The position numbers were made by a program, and so were the translations under genes. Of a stretch of 64,000 bases of DNA, positions 9,320 through 18,519 are shown one piece after another. The stretch lies in assembly GCF_000235445.1 (NCBI RefSeq), contig NZ_JH378829.1, forward strand, positions 47,988 through 111,987, in the 5' to 3' direction. The notes beneath the pieces were generated by a model. The model saw only the letters and a list, made by a program, of their open reading frames with translations. It was not told the DNA's origin and did not search any database. Every line of letters begins with the position of its first letter. Positions within the stretch are counted from its first letter, which is position 1. This DNA is from Johnsonella ignava ATCC 51276. GTDB taxonomy: Bacteria > Bacillota > Clostridia > Lachnospirales > Lachnospiraceae.

Positions 9320-9943
9320 TTACTTTAAATCACAAATTATAAGTTCTTTCGCATATGGCAGTTTTTTTATCCAATCACAAAAAACATGCCATTCATTAAG
9401 CTTATGATTTCTCCTTGCATAATATATATTTATAAGTGATTCATAATTAAGTGTGCAGGTTCTCATCTGGTTGTAGCTTGAGGGCAGCAGTTGTATCATA
9501 TCATACCAGTCATCACTGTTTCTGCTGTTTATAAAGCTAAGCCTTGCAGCCTCAAGAGCTTTTATTATATATTCCATAGCATCAAGCCCTAAACTGCTTA
9601 ACCTGTCATATGAGAAATCACTAAGTTCAAATTTCTTTGTATGAATTTTATGCATTGTGGAGGTGGAATTTGCGACTGTACCCACTTTGTAGGTGTCATA
9701 TTCCTTCCACCAGTACATAGGAGCGGTTATATCAACACTTACAAATACCTGTCTCAGATATTTTCTATGATCGCTTCCTGCTATTCTGAGTCTTTTTGCA
9801 AGACTTAAATCGTTTTCACCTAAAATATAATTTCCCTCGTTATCATAAAAGCTGTCTGACTTTGCCCATGAATTCATAGGATTTCTTGCACCACGTATGG
9901 CATTTTCAAGATTCATGACAGAAGTATTTTTAAATATTATCAC
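9320..9943 (-). CDS. Divergent ThyX-like protein (flavin-dependent thymidylate synthase fold)
   Basis: A 207-residue protein. GTG at 9943 is the likely start, with GGAGA about 10 bases before it; that SD overlaps the NUDIX stop. The ThyX pattern can be traced by eye: SLAKRLRIAGSDHRKYL matches the region before the signature, the segment APMYWWKEYDTYKVGTVANS sits where RHRx7S should be, and LLPSSYNQMRTCTLNYESL followed by YYARRNHKLNEWHVF resembles the C-terminal ThyX block. The RHR triplet itself is replaced, so FAD/dUMP chemistry may be changed or lost. Position next to folA supports a thymidylate link. Assignment is by pattern only. Confidence 0.5.
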   Translation of the reverse strand: MIIFKNTSVMNLENAIRGARNPMNSWAKSDSFYDNEGNYILGENDLSLAKRLRIAGSDHRKYLRQVFVSVDITAPMYWWKEYDTYKVGTVANSTSTMHKIHTKKFELSDFSYDRLSSLGLDAMEYIIKALEAARLSFINSRNSDDWYDMIQLLPSSYNQMRTCTLNYESLINIYYARRNHKLNEWHVFCDWIKKLPYAKELIICDLK

Positions 9944-9950
9944 AAATTAT

Positions 9951-10406
9951 CTATCTCCAGTTTTTTACAGATGGCCATTCGCCATCTTTTTTTAATTCAT
10001 GGTATTTATTATATGCCTGTTCAAGAATATTGCGTTCATTTACAAACTTAAGCAGGTGATATACCTCATTATATTTATAATATCCCGAATCCATAAAGAA
10101 TTCTTCCTTCTGCGGCTTGCTGTAAAAGCTGTCTGCGGACATAAGATACCAGTGCACTTCCTTATCAATTATACCGCTATATGAGTTAAATGTATAATGA
10201 CTTTTGCCTATATAAGCTATAATGCTGGCATTGACCCCGCTTTCTTCCCTGACCTCTCTTAAAGCAGTCTGTTCAAAAGTTTCGTCCTTCTCCACAGTTC
10301 CTTTAGGCAGTACCCACCCCTCATATTTATTCTTATAGTTTTTATAAAGTGTCAGTACCTTGCCTCTGTATATAACCACACCGCCGCAGCTTATTGCTTC
10401 CTTCAT
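9951..10406 (-). CDS. NUDIX hydrolase
   Basis: A 151-residue protein with a complete NUDIX box, GTVEKDETFEQTALREVREE continuing into SGV (about residues 36-58), which binds metal and hydrolyses nucleoside diphosphates linked to another group. The start VVIYRGKVLTLYKNYKNKYEGWVLPKG is typical of Ap4A/MutT-like members. The specific substrate cannot be read from the sequence. The stop codon overlaps the SD of the downstream ThyX-like gene, so the two are probably co-transcribed. Confidence 0.85.
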   Translation of the reverse strand: MKEAISCGGVVIYRGKVLTLYKNYKNKYEGWVLPKGTVEKDETFEQTALREVREESGVNASIIAYIGKSHYTFNSYSGIIDKEVHWYLMSADSFYSKPQKEEFFMDSGYYKYNEVYHLLKFVNERNILEQAYNKYHELKKDGEWPSVKNWR

Positions 10407-10468
10407 TGCAGTCCTTTCCTGTTGATAAGCTTTTAGCGTATTTACTTTTATCCGGTTATTAGTATAAA

Positions 10469-12931
10469 CTATTCCACCCCCCGTTTCAAGTGCCCCCGTG
10501 TAAAGTTCTCAGAAAACTCCCCTGTTTTAATATCCATGATAAAGCATTCTATATATCTTTCAATTATCAGAACACACTCTTTAGAGCTTTCAGTTGTAAA
10601 ATATAACCTTATAATATTTACTCCAAGACTTTTTACACTGTCTGAAATCCCCAGAGTTGAAAGTGCAAGCGAATTATAAATAGTATTATAACAAAATTCA
10701 CATTTGTTTTTTACAGGCATATCACGGTTATATCTGTCTTTCAGTATAAGCGTGCTGTATTTTTTATCACAACCAATCGTATTCTTTCTCAGACACTGTG
10801 CGGAAATCATCATAGGAAGCCTGCCATAGGCTATAAGCTCAGAATCCTCGTATCCAAGTCCTTTTAATTCCTTAAGATTAAGTTCTACAGGTAATGTCAG
10901 CCTGTCTGCTCCCATTTTTTTAACACATTTGCCTGCAATATCATTAAATGCATACATATTGTAATCAAATATATAAAAAGGTTTTTCATATCCTTTAAAC
11001 ACATTATTCAGATAATCTACCGCTTCAAGACATCTTATTATAAAACCGTCAAAACCTGCTGCAATAAGATATTTCCTGTTTAAATCAAAAAATTCTGATG
11101 CTTCTTTTCTGAATATATGCGGCATATATAAATTTACCTTTATCCCTATATCGTGCATTTTTTTAACATTAATTTCCCAAAACCGGGGAGAAATCGTATC
11201 CGCCTCAAAACTTAACTCGCTTACCGGAAAACTTTCTTTACTATGCTCCGTATACAATTTTTTTGCATTGTTTTGTATACCGACTTTTTCTACATTTCTT
11301 ACACAGAAATCAATAACTGCTTCAAGCTGGGATTTTTCCTCGCATACTATATGCAGCTTAATATCATCTTTTTTTGCTTTTTGCAAATCAGGTGATAATT
11401 TCGCCGAAATATCGCAGCCTCCGGCATTATCATATCCGGCAGGTTCGTATTTTCTTCTAAATATTTTTAAAATTTCAAAGTCAAGTGCTTCAATAGCCTT
11501 TCGTCTCAATTCATTTAAATGTATATTTGGTATAAAAAGTTCGGGTTCAATCACTACTTCAAGATTTTTAAAACTATATGGTGTATTGCCTGTTTTTAAA
11601 AGCTGTTTTATAACATCTTCTTTTGATGTAGATATTTTTAATGCCTTCTGAGGTATTTCACCGGTATAAGATATTTTTATATTATTGCATTGTAAAGATT
11701 TATCCCTGCTTAAAATCTCAGCATGAAGTTCAAGCTTTGCCGGAACACCTGTTTTTAGAACCACAGTCCCTGATATTTTTAGTTTGTTTTCTATATCTAT
11801 ATATTTTTCCTGAATATTTTTTACAAGTGAAGTATCCGTTTCTCTGAATTCAGGTTTTGCTGACATTACTACCATATCCCTGCCATTATGTTTATTATAA
11901 TAGCCGTCAGTCTGCCCCCCCCTGTCAAACAGATTAAGCAAAGCCTTACGGTCAGAAGCTTCAACATTATAGCCTTTAGTTCCGCTTTTATAATACAGTT
12001 CAAGATATTTTCTATATATACTTACTACCCCAGCAGTATATACCGGAGATTTCATCCTGCCTTCTATTTTAAGTGAATCAACTCCGGCCTCTATAATTGA
12101 AGGAAGCAAATCCAGGCTGCATAAATCTTTGCAGCTAAGCAAATTTTTTTCACCGCTTGCATTAAGCATACCTGTTTTATTACCTATATATTTATTGTTT
12201 ATTCCAATTTTATTAGATTTTTCAGCATAAGCCTTTCCTGCTATTTTTTTAGCATCCAAATTGGTAAAGGCTGATTTTTTAGTACGATTTTTACCTCCTG
12301 CTATATCATTCTTTACAGGATTATACAGGTCAAATGCCAGCCTGCATGTTTGGGCACATCTCCCACGATTTGCACTTCTTGTACCTATAATAGAACTCAT
12401 AAGACACTGTCCTGAATACGCATAGCATAAAGAACCGTGTACAAAACATTCTATTTCAATATCACAGTTTTTTTTAATTTCTCTTATTTCATTAAATGAC
12501 AGCTCCCTTGCCGGAACCACTCTCGAAGCTCCCATCTCAAACAGCTTTTTTGCCCCTCCGGCACCAAGTATTCCCATCTGCGTACTTGCATGTATATCAA
12601 GAGCCGGAAAATTTTCCCTTATAATAGAAAATACGCCGAAATCCTGTACTATCACAGCATCAAGTCCGGCTTCATAATATGGTTTTATATAATCTGCAAG
12701 CTCAGCTATCTCATTATTTTTAAGCAAGGTATTGACTGTCATATAGACTTTTACACCAAATCTGTGTGCATAATCCATACCTTTTATAAAAAGCTCCTCA
12801 TCCGGATTGTCGGCATAAGCCCTCGCACCGAACCTTGCCCCTCCTATATATACTGCATCCGCACCGGCATTTACAGCCGCTTTCAAGCTCTCATATGATC
12901 CCGCCGGTGCAAGAAGTTCAACGTAACCCAT
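10469..12931 (-). CDS. U32 family peptidase with DUF3656-like C-terminus
   Basis: The ATG at 12931 has AGGGAG at good spacing; the ATG at 12937 does not. The 820-residue protein begins with the U32 pattern ELLAPAGSYESLKAAVNAGADAVYIGG and contains the signature ECFVHGSLCYAYSGQCLMSS (about 161-180), SANRGRCAQTCRL and SLKIEGRMKSP. U32 proteins include collagenase-like peptidases and, in other bacteria, enzymes of RNA hydroxylation; the exact activity is unknown here. A Lys/Asn-rich segment at about residues 205-262 splits two normally adjacent blocks. The C-terminal half matches the long clostridial type with a DUF3656-like region. It overlaps the upstream methyltransferase/reductase gene by 14 bp. 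Confidence 0.8.
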   Translation of the reverse strand: MGYVELLAPAGSYESLKAAVNAGADAVYIGGARFGARAYADNPDEELFIKGMDYAHRFGVKVYMTVNTLLKNNEIAELADYIKPYYEAGLDAVIVQDFGVFSIIRENFPALDIHASTQMGILGAGGAKKLFEMGASRVVPARELSFNEIREIKKNCDIEIECFVHGSLCYAYSGQCLMSSIIGTRSANRGRCAQTCRLAFDLYNPVKNDIAGGKNRTKKSAFTNLDAKKIAGKAYAEKSNKIGINNKYIGNKTGMLNASGEKNLLSCKDLCSLDLLPSIIEAGVDSLKIEGRMKSPVYTAGVVSIYRKYLELYYKSGTKGYNVEASDRKALLNLFDRGGQTDGYYNKHNGRDMVVMSAKPEFRETDTSLVKNIQEKYIDIENKLKISGTVVLKTGVPAKLELHAEILSRDKSLQCNNIKISYTGEIPQKALKISTSKEDVIKQLLKTGNTPYSFKNLEVVIEPELFIPNIHLNELRRKAIEALDFEILKIFRRKYEPAGYDNAGGCDISAKLSPDLQKAKKDDIKLHIVCEEKSQLEAVIDFCVRNVEKVGIQNNAKKLYTEHSKESFPVSELSFEADTISPRFWEINVKKMHDIGIKVNLYMPHIFRKEASEFFDLNRKYLIAAGFDGFIIRCLEAVDYLNNVFKGYEKPFYIFDYNMYAFNDIAGKCVKKMGADRLTLPVELNLKELKGLGYEDSELIAYGRLPMMISAQCLRKNTIGCDKKYSTLILKDRYNRDMPVKNKCEFCYNTIYNSLALSTLGISDSVKSLGVNIIRLYFTTESSKECVLIIERYIECFIMDIKTGEFSENFTRGHLKRGVE

Positions 12932-14738
12932 AATCATTCACTCCCTGACGTATGCCTGATATTATTTTTTCAATGATATCTATTTTTTGGAAAGGAGTTA
13001 TAATGTAATAGCCGTCAACATCTTCATACATCCTTGCCGCCACATCAAGACAAAGCTTTATCGCATGTTTTTTGCACTCATCAGGTGTAAGATTTTCAAA
13101 ACTATCTATTATATCCTCAGGTATACTTATACCATTTACTTCATTATGCATAAATACGGCATTCCTTTTACTTATTAAAGGTATAACACCTCCCAGTATA
13201 AGTGCATCAAGCTTGCATCTTGCCATCTTAAGGTTTTCAAATGATTCCTGACTGTATGCAGGCTGCGTTAAAAAACCCACTGAGCCACATTCAATCTTAA
13301 GCTGTGCACGTTTAAGTTCAGCAGAAAAATTTTTTGAATTAATATTTAGTGCTGTAAATATCTTTATGCTGTCATTAAAAATATCTTTGTTTAATGAAGT
13401 TATATATGAAGCAAGCTTTCTCGAATTGAATTGATAAACAGCATTAACCTCACTTCTTTCTGCTGTCGGTACCGGATCTCCAGTAACCGCAAGTACATTA
13501 TGCACCCCTTCTGAATAAAGCCCTAAAAGCAGTGCCTTGGTTGCATTTATATTTCTATCCCTACATGTAAGATGGGGCAGAACCTCCATTGACAGCTCCC
13601 TCTTTATCTTACATGAAAGCAGGCTGCTGTCCATTCTGGCTCTTGCTATAGGACAATCGGATATTGTAAGTATATCTATCCCGATATCTTTAAGCCTCTT
13701 TGCATTCTGTAAAAACAGCTGTGCATCTCCGTCTTTAGGAGGGTCAAGTTCAACAGCAATAACCTTTTTTGAAGTATCTTTCCATGTTTTCAGTCTGTCC
13801 AAAAAAACATTTGTATACTTCTTTATACTTTTATGAGATTCAGGCTTTATCTTTTCGACAAATACGGATTTTGGAGCTTCTCCTGAAAGATCCTGTGCAA
13901 CTTTTTTTATATATTCCGGAGTGGTGCCACAGCAGCCGCCTATTATTCTTACACCATAAGAGTATATCTGCTTAAGTTTTGAAGCAAAGTAAGCATCATT
14001 ACCGTCAAACACACTCTGATTTCCCCTTATTACAGGATATCCGGCGTTTGGCATAACACTAAGATATTTTCCTGACTCAAATATCCTAAGCAAATCAAAT
14101 TCTCTTACAAGTTCATACATTTGCCCGGCACCTGATATACAGTTGATTCCAACCGCATCTATAACGGAACTTTTCTGCATTTTTTCAATAAGATCCTTAT
14201 AATAACGCCCATCTCTGGTATATCCGTCAGGAAGCACTGCAAAAGATACTATTATAAAGGCTGATGGCTTTAAGTTTTTTATAAATTCTGCCGCTTTTAA
14301 GATACCCTCACTGCCGCTTAAAGTCTCAAAAATATAATTTAAGGCTCCCTTTTTTAGAAATATTTCCGCCTGTGATATATATATGTCAGCGGTTTCTGAT
14401 TCAGAAGCACCTGCCGCAGGTCCTATATCGGCAAATACATAAGCTTTATCTTGCGCAGCTTCTGTAGCAATATCATAGCCGGCACTTATTAATTCATTTC
14501 TTTTCTGAATTTCTTCATGTGATGTATCAAAGTATGATAAGCCAAATGTATTTGTCTTTATTGCCATAGCCCCGGCATCTATATATTCTCTATGTATATT
14601 TCTTATAATATCAGGTCTTTTTATATTTGCCTGTTCGCAGCCCAGGCTCATATCTCCTGAAATCCGGGCATAATATGTACCCATGGCACCGTCAAAAAGC
14701 AGTACCCTTCTTTTTAAAAAATCTCTTATATTAATCAT
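12918..14738 (-). CDS. Bifunctional homocysteine S-methyltransferase / methylenetetrahydrofolate reductase
   Basis: A 606-residue fusion of the YitJ type. The N-terminal half is a homocysteine S-methyltransferase with FDGAMGTYYA, GINCISGAG and the zinc-binding GGCCGTTPEYI (about residue 270). The C-terminal half (from about residue 315) is a MetF-like TIM barrel with AVELDPPKDGD, LTCRDRN and LAVTGDPVP. Together they would make 5-methyl-THF and use methyl groups for methionine synthesis. The gene follows metH and overlaps the U32 gene, forming one minus-strand unit. Confidence 0.88.
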   Translation of the reverse strand: MINIRDFLKRRVLLFDGAMGTYYARISGDMSLGCEQANIKRPDIIRNIHREYIDAGAMAIKTNTFGLSYFDTSHEEIQKRNELISAGYDIATEAAQDKAYVFADIGPAAGASESETADIYISQAEIFLKKGALNYIFETLSGSEGILKAAEFIKNLKPSAFIIVSFAVLPDGYTRDGRYYKDLIEKMQKSSVIDAVGINCISGAGQMYELVREFDLLRIFESGKYLSVMPNAGYPVIRGNQSVFDGNDAYFASKLKQIYSYGVRIIGGCCGTTPEYIKKVAQDLSGEAPKSVFVEKIKPESHKSIKKYTNVFLDRLKTWKDTSKKVIAVELDPPKDGDAQLFLQNAKRLKDIGIDILTISDCPIARARMDSSLLSCKIKRELSMEVLPHLTCRDRNINATKALLLGLYSEGVHNVLAVTGDPVPTAERSEVNAVYQFNSRKLASYITSLNKDIFNDSIKIFTALNINSKNFSAELKRAQLKIECGSVGFLTQPAYSQESFENLKMARCKLDALILGGVIPLISKRNAVFMHNEVNGISIPEDIIDSFENLTPDECKKHAIKLCLDVAARMYEDVDGYYIITPFQKIDIIEKIISGIRQGVNDYGLR

Positions 14739-14784
14739 TTATGTTGATATATTATAGTCTTTCCAATTACTTTTCTTTTTCAAG

Positions 14785-14879
14785 AGGGCTGTAAAAACCC
14801 CTGAATTTAAATTAAGTTCTATTCCGTAAATTTCCGGTTTAGAAGTTTATTGTTTTAAACTGGTAGTTTTTACAGCCCT
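14785..14879. other. Long structured intergenic element between metH and the hmt-metF fusion
   Basis: A perfect 14-bp inverted repeat (14785-14798 with 14866-14879, GTTTTTACAGCCCT arm) encloses 67 bases. A second hairpin (CCGGTTTA with TAAACTGG, about 14834-14863) lies inside it. There is no clear T-run after the outer stem in the metH direction, so it is not a textbook terminator. It may be an attenuator, an RNA processing site or a small palindromic repeat. Confidence 0.6.
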
Positions 14880-14927
14880 TATATTTCTGTATTTTTATAT
14901 CTTATATTTTTATAAGTTATCTTACTT

Positions 14928-17477
14928 TTATAAATTATCTTCTATAGTTTCCGGAAATGAGAGTTTTGCTATGTCAACCGAAGCTCTTGCATCCTTTGCG
15001 TAATAATCTGCTCCTATCTCCATAGCATAATCCGGTGTAAGAACAGCTCCGCCAACCCATATCTTGCACTCAGGAGAAACCGCCTTGACAGCCTCTATGG
15101 TTTCTTTCATAGAAGGTAGTGTTGTAGTCATAAGTGCTGAAAGTCCCACAAGATTTACCTTTTCTTCTATAACTGCCTTTACTACATTTTCTATGGGTAC
15201 ATCTCTACCCAGATCTATAATCCTGTAACCGTAGTTTTCAAGTATTATTTTTACAATATTTTTACCTATATCATGTATATCGCCCTTTACAGTGGCAAGC
15301 ACTATCTTTCCTTTAGACACTCCTTGCGTATTTGATTTGGCTAATCTTTCCTTTATAAGTTCAAATGCCTCACATGCGGCATTTGCTGAATTTATAAGCT
15401 GCGGAAGGAAAATTATCTGTTTTTCATACTTATCTCCCACTATATCAAGCGCAGGTATAAGTTTATTATTTATAAGATCATTTTCACTCATGCTTTCAAG
15501 CAGTTTTGCCGCAATCTCTCTTGTCTGTACTTTCAATCCTTTAAGTACAGCCTCCTCTATGGTCATGTCAGCATGAACATCGCATTTTATATCACCGCTT
15601 ATTTCCTTTGATTCCTTATTGGCAGAAAACCGCATTATATAATCACTGCAGTTCTCATCTTCACCGGAAAGCACTTTATAGGAATATACCGCATCCATAA
15701 GACTTGAAACATTTGGGTTTATTATAGGCAGATCAAGTCCGCAGCACATTGCCTGTACTAAAAAACTTTCAGTAATATGACTCCTTTCCGGAAGTCCAAA
15801 TGATATATTACTTACTCCCAGAACACAATGCAGCCCAAGCTCCGACTTTACCTTTCGTAATGCGTTTAATGTCTGTACAGCCTGCTCCTGCTGTGCAGAT
15901 ACTGTAAGTGTAAGACAGTCTATAAACACATCTTCTTTTTTAAGCCCATATTCAATAGCCTTTTTAAGTATATAAACCGCATTGTCAAATCTCTCCTGTG
16001 CGGTCTGCGGAACCCCTCTTTCACTTAATGAAAGCCCTATTACTGCCGCACCGTATTTTTTAGCTATAGGAAGTATTAGATCAAGTCTCTCATCATCGGC
16101 ATTTACAGAATTTATAATAGCTTTTCCGTTAAACGCTCTAAGACCTGCTTCAATAGCAGCAGGGTTTGAAGAATCAATCTGAAGCGGAAGGGATGTTATT
16201 CCCTGTATTGCTTTTACGGTTTCGATCATAAGTGACGGCTCATCCGCCCCCGGAACTCCTACATTAACATCAAGTATCTGTGCACCGCTTTCTTCCTGTT
16301 CTATCGCCATCCTGCTTATATAATCCATATCATGTTCTAAAAGTGCCTGTGCAAATCTGGGTTTTCCTGTAGGATTTAAACGCTCACCTATAACTCTGAC
16401 CTTATTAAGCTCAACCATCTTTGATGATGAGCATACACCATAACGTATCTTCCTTGTGCTTTTGTAATTTTCTAAAATATTTTCATCATAATCACGGTCA
16501 TTTATTGATATAGACGAATTTAGATCTGAGTCTGAAGAATCCATGCCTGCCGTTTTTATGTCTGCGGCATTTCGGGCATCTCTTTCACATTTAAGACTTA
16601 ATCTAAGCTTATTTATATATTCAGGATCGGTACCGCAGCAGCCTCCCATCATTGATACTCCGAATTTTTTAAACGCAAGCATATCTGAAGCGTAATCGGA
16701 GGCATTCAGGTTATACTTTCCGGTAACCGGATCAGGTAAGCCTGCATTAGGTTTTATTACTACCGGGAGATCCGTCCACTGCACAAGTTCCTCTGCAAAC
16801 TTAAGTATCTCCTTTGGCCCCAGAGAACAGTTAAAGCCTATCGCATCAGCTCCGAGCCCTGTAAGCACTGTAGCCATAGAGGGTATAGTAGTTCCTGTAA
16901 ATGTCCTTCCTCCTGATTCAAAGCTCATAGTTACAACTACCGGAAGCGATGTATTCTCCTTGGCTGCAAGCAGGGCAGCCTTGGCATCATATAAATCTGT
17001 AAAGGTTTCCACTACTATCAGATCCGCCCCTGCTTCCTCACCTATGGACATTACCTCTTTATAGATATTGTAAGCTTCATCAAATGAAAGAGTTCCAAGC
17101 GGTTCAAGCAGCTCACCTATAGGACCTACATCAAGTGCAACTTTTACACCTTCCTTTAAAGAAGCAGCTTTCTTTGCAGTTTTTACTGCTGATAACACCG
17201 CCTGCAGCGTTGTTATACCGCAGCCTTTAAGCTTTTTTTCATTAGCACCGAAAGTACATGAATATATTATATCACTCCCTGCCTCTATATACTTTTTATG
17301 GATATCTTCAACTATTCCGGGATTATTAAAAGCAAATACTTCCGGATGTTCGCCTGCCTTCATGCCGGCAGCAAGCAGCATAGTTCCCATTCCTCCGTCA
17401 AGTATTGAGATTTTACCCGGTTTTATGATCCCTTTTGATATTAATGGATTAATTATATTTCCAGCACTATCTTCCAT
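14928..17477 (-). CDS. metH: Cobalamin-dependent methionine synthase without activation domain
   Basis: The ATG at 17477 follows AAGGTGGG and is preferred to a longer frame starting at 17555. The 849-residue protein has a homocysteine-binding domain (LDGGMGTMLLAAGM; GGCCGTDPEYI), a pterin-binding domain (VIGERLNPTGKPRFAQAL; LDVNVGVPG), a B12 cap, and a cobalamin domain with KGDIHDIGKNIV, where the His ligates cobalt. The AdoMet reactivation domain is missing. It is supplied by the separate gene upstream at 17705-18379, the usual arrangement in Clostridia. The reaction moves methyl from 5-methyl-THF to homocysteine. No cobalamin or SAM riboswitch was recognised in front. Confidence 0.92.
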   Translation of the reverse strand: MEDSAGNIINPLISKGIIKPGKISILDGGMGTMLLAAGMKAGEHPEVFAFNNPGIVEDIHKKYIEAGSDIIYSCTFGANEKKLKGCGITTLQAVLSAVKTAKKAASLKEGVKVALDVGPIGELLEPLGTLSFDEAYNIYKEVMSIGEEAGADLIVVETFTDLYDAKAALLAAKENTSLPVVVTMSFESGGRTFTGTTIPSMATVLTGLGADAIGFNCSLGPKEILKFAEELVQWTDLPVVIKPNAGLPDPVTGKYNLNASDYASDMLAFKKFGVSMMGGCCGTDPEYINKLRLSLKCERDARNAADIKTAGMDSSDSDLNSSISINDRDYDENILENYKSTRKIRYGVCSSSKMVELNKVRVIGERLNPTGKPRFAQALLEHDMDYISRMAIEQEESGAQILDVNVGVPGADEPSLMIETVKAIQGITSLPLQIDSSNPAAIEAGLRAFNGKAIINSVNADDERLDLILPIAKKYGAAVIGLSLSERGVPQTAQERFDNAVYILKKAIEYGLKKEDVFIDCLTLTVSAQQEQAVQTLNALRKVKSELGLHCVLGVSNISFGLPERSHITESFLVQAMCCGLDLPIINPNVSSLMDAVYSYKVLSGEDENCSDYIMRFSANKESKEISGDIKCDVHADMTIEEAVLKGLKVQTREIAAKLLESMSENDLINNKLIPALDIVGDKYEKQIIFLPQLINSANAACEAFELIKERLAKSNTQGVSKGKIVLATVKGDIHDIGKNIVKIILENYGYRIIDLGRDVPIENVVKAVIEEKVNLVGLSALMTTTLPSMKETIEAVKAVSPECKIWVGGAVLTPDYAMEIGADYYAKDARASVDIAKLSFPETIEDNL

Positions 17478-17704
17478 TTTTAACCCACCTTTTATATTTG
17501 ATTTTGTCCTCAGTATTTTTATAATTATTATGGTAAAATTCCATATATAAATCAATATAGTCCTTCTTAAACAATAATATGAATATATTTATTGTAGATT
17601 ACAGGTCTTTATCCTTTATAATTTATCGCATGTTTTGAAGTTTATTCCTAAAATTACAGAATGGTATAAACTTTATCTTTACAGCCTTTTACTATGATAA
17701 TATC

Positions 17705-18379
17705 TCACCGACCGCAAGTAACTCCACGTCTTAAAAACCTGCATGCCTTTATTAAATTACAACCTGCACAACCAAGCTTTTCAGCCTTTCTCTCAGTTTC
17801 ACTTACTCCTATAATGGCAGTTACCGACTTTCTGGGAATCATTATGCCGCTTGAGCTTACATTAAGACCTATACGCCTGACAGTATCAAGAAGATATATA
17901 AAATCTTTCTGTATGCTTATAGGCAGATCTCCATAACCTGGTGAATATCTCATAGTTAAAAAAAGTTTTTGTTGTTCATATTCAGCCCTGAACATGGCAT
18001 CTATTGTATCACATACCGCCTCTATAAGCACACTTGCACATGAATCCATAATAACCGCATCAGATACATTCTTTATCTGTGCTCTCCTTATGGCATTTTC
18101 AACACCTGCACCAAGCGTAGCAGCCATAAGTATTATCTTCTTACATCCCAAAAGATGCTTTTTTATATCATTGCCGTTTAAAAAGCTACATTCATCAGGA
18201 TATGAGCCGTCAGGTTTCATATCAAACTCACGGCTTATATATGCAGGCTCTGCAGCAGTATTAATTATTTCCATACATCTGTCTATCTGCTTTGACAATT
18301 CTTCGTCCATTTCCTGACCACGGTATTCGAGAAAACGCAATATCTCGCTTTTATCTTCAGCTTTAAGCAATATTTCCAT
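17705..18379 (-). CDS. Stand-alone methionine synthase activation domain
   Basis: A 224-residue protein. I took the ATG at 18379 (MEILLKAEDKSEIL), preceded by GGAGG-rich sequence. The core VIMDSCASVLIEAVCD and the AdoMet-binding motif RYSPGYGDLPISIQ (about residues 155-170) match the MetH activation domain, which re-methylates oxidised cob(II)alamin using AdoMet and an electron donor. The C-terminus carries a Cys pair (GCAGCNLIKAC). It lies immediately upstream of the metH gene that lacks this domain, so the pair would act together. Confidence 0.88.
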   Translation of the reverse strand: MEILLKAEDKSEILRFLEYRGQEMDEELSKQIDRCMEIINTAAEPAYISREFDMKPDGSYPDECSFLNGNDIKKHLLGCKKIILMAATLGAGVENAIRRAQIKNVSDAVIMDSCASVLIEAVCDTIDAMFRAEYEQQKLFLTMRYSPGYGDLPISIQKDFIYLLDTVRRIGLNVSSSGIMIPRKSVTAIIGVSETERKAEKLGCAGCNLIKACRFLRRGVTCGR

Positions 18380-18519
18380 ATCTCCAACTTCCTCCCTCCT
18401 TAACAGAATATAATAATATACTAAAAACAAAAGAGCAAGTTGAAGTATAGAATTTTAAAAACAATAACTGTTATCTGCTCATGAAGAAATAAAATCCTAT
18501 ATATAATCTGTACTATACC

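Noticed and set aside
17478..17704. Cobalamin or SAM riboswitch before metH
   Set aside because: Neither the B12-box nor S-box core sequences could be found on the minus strand here or upstream of 18379.
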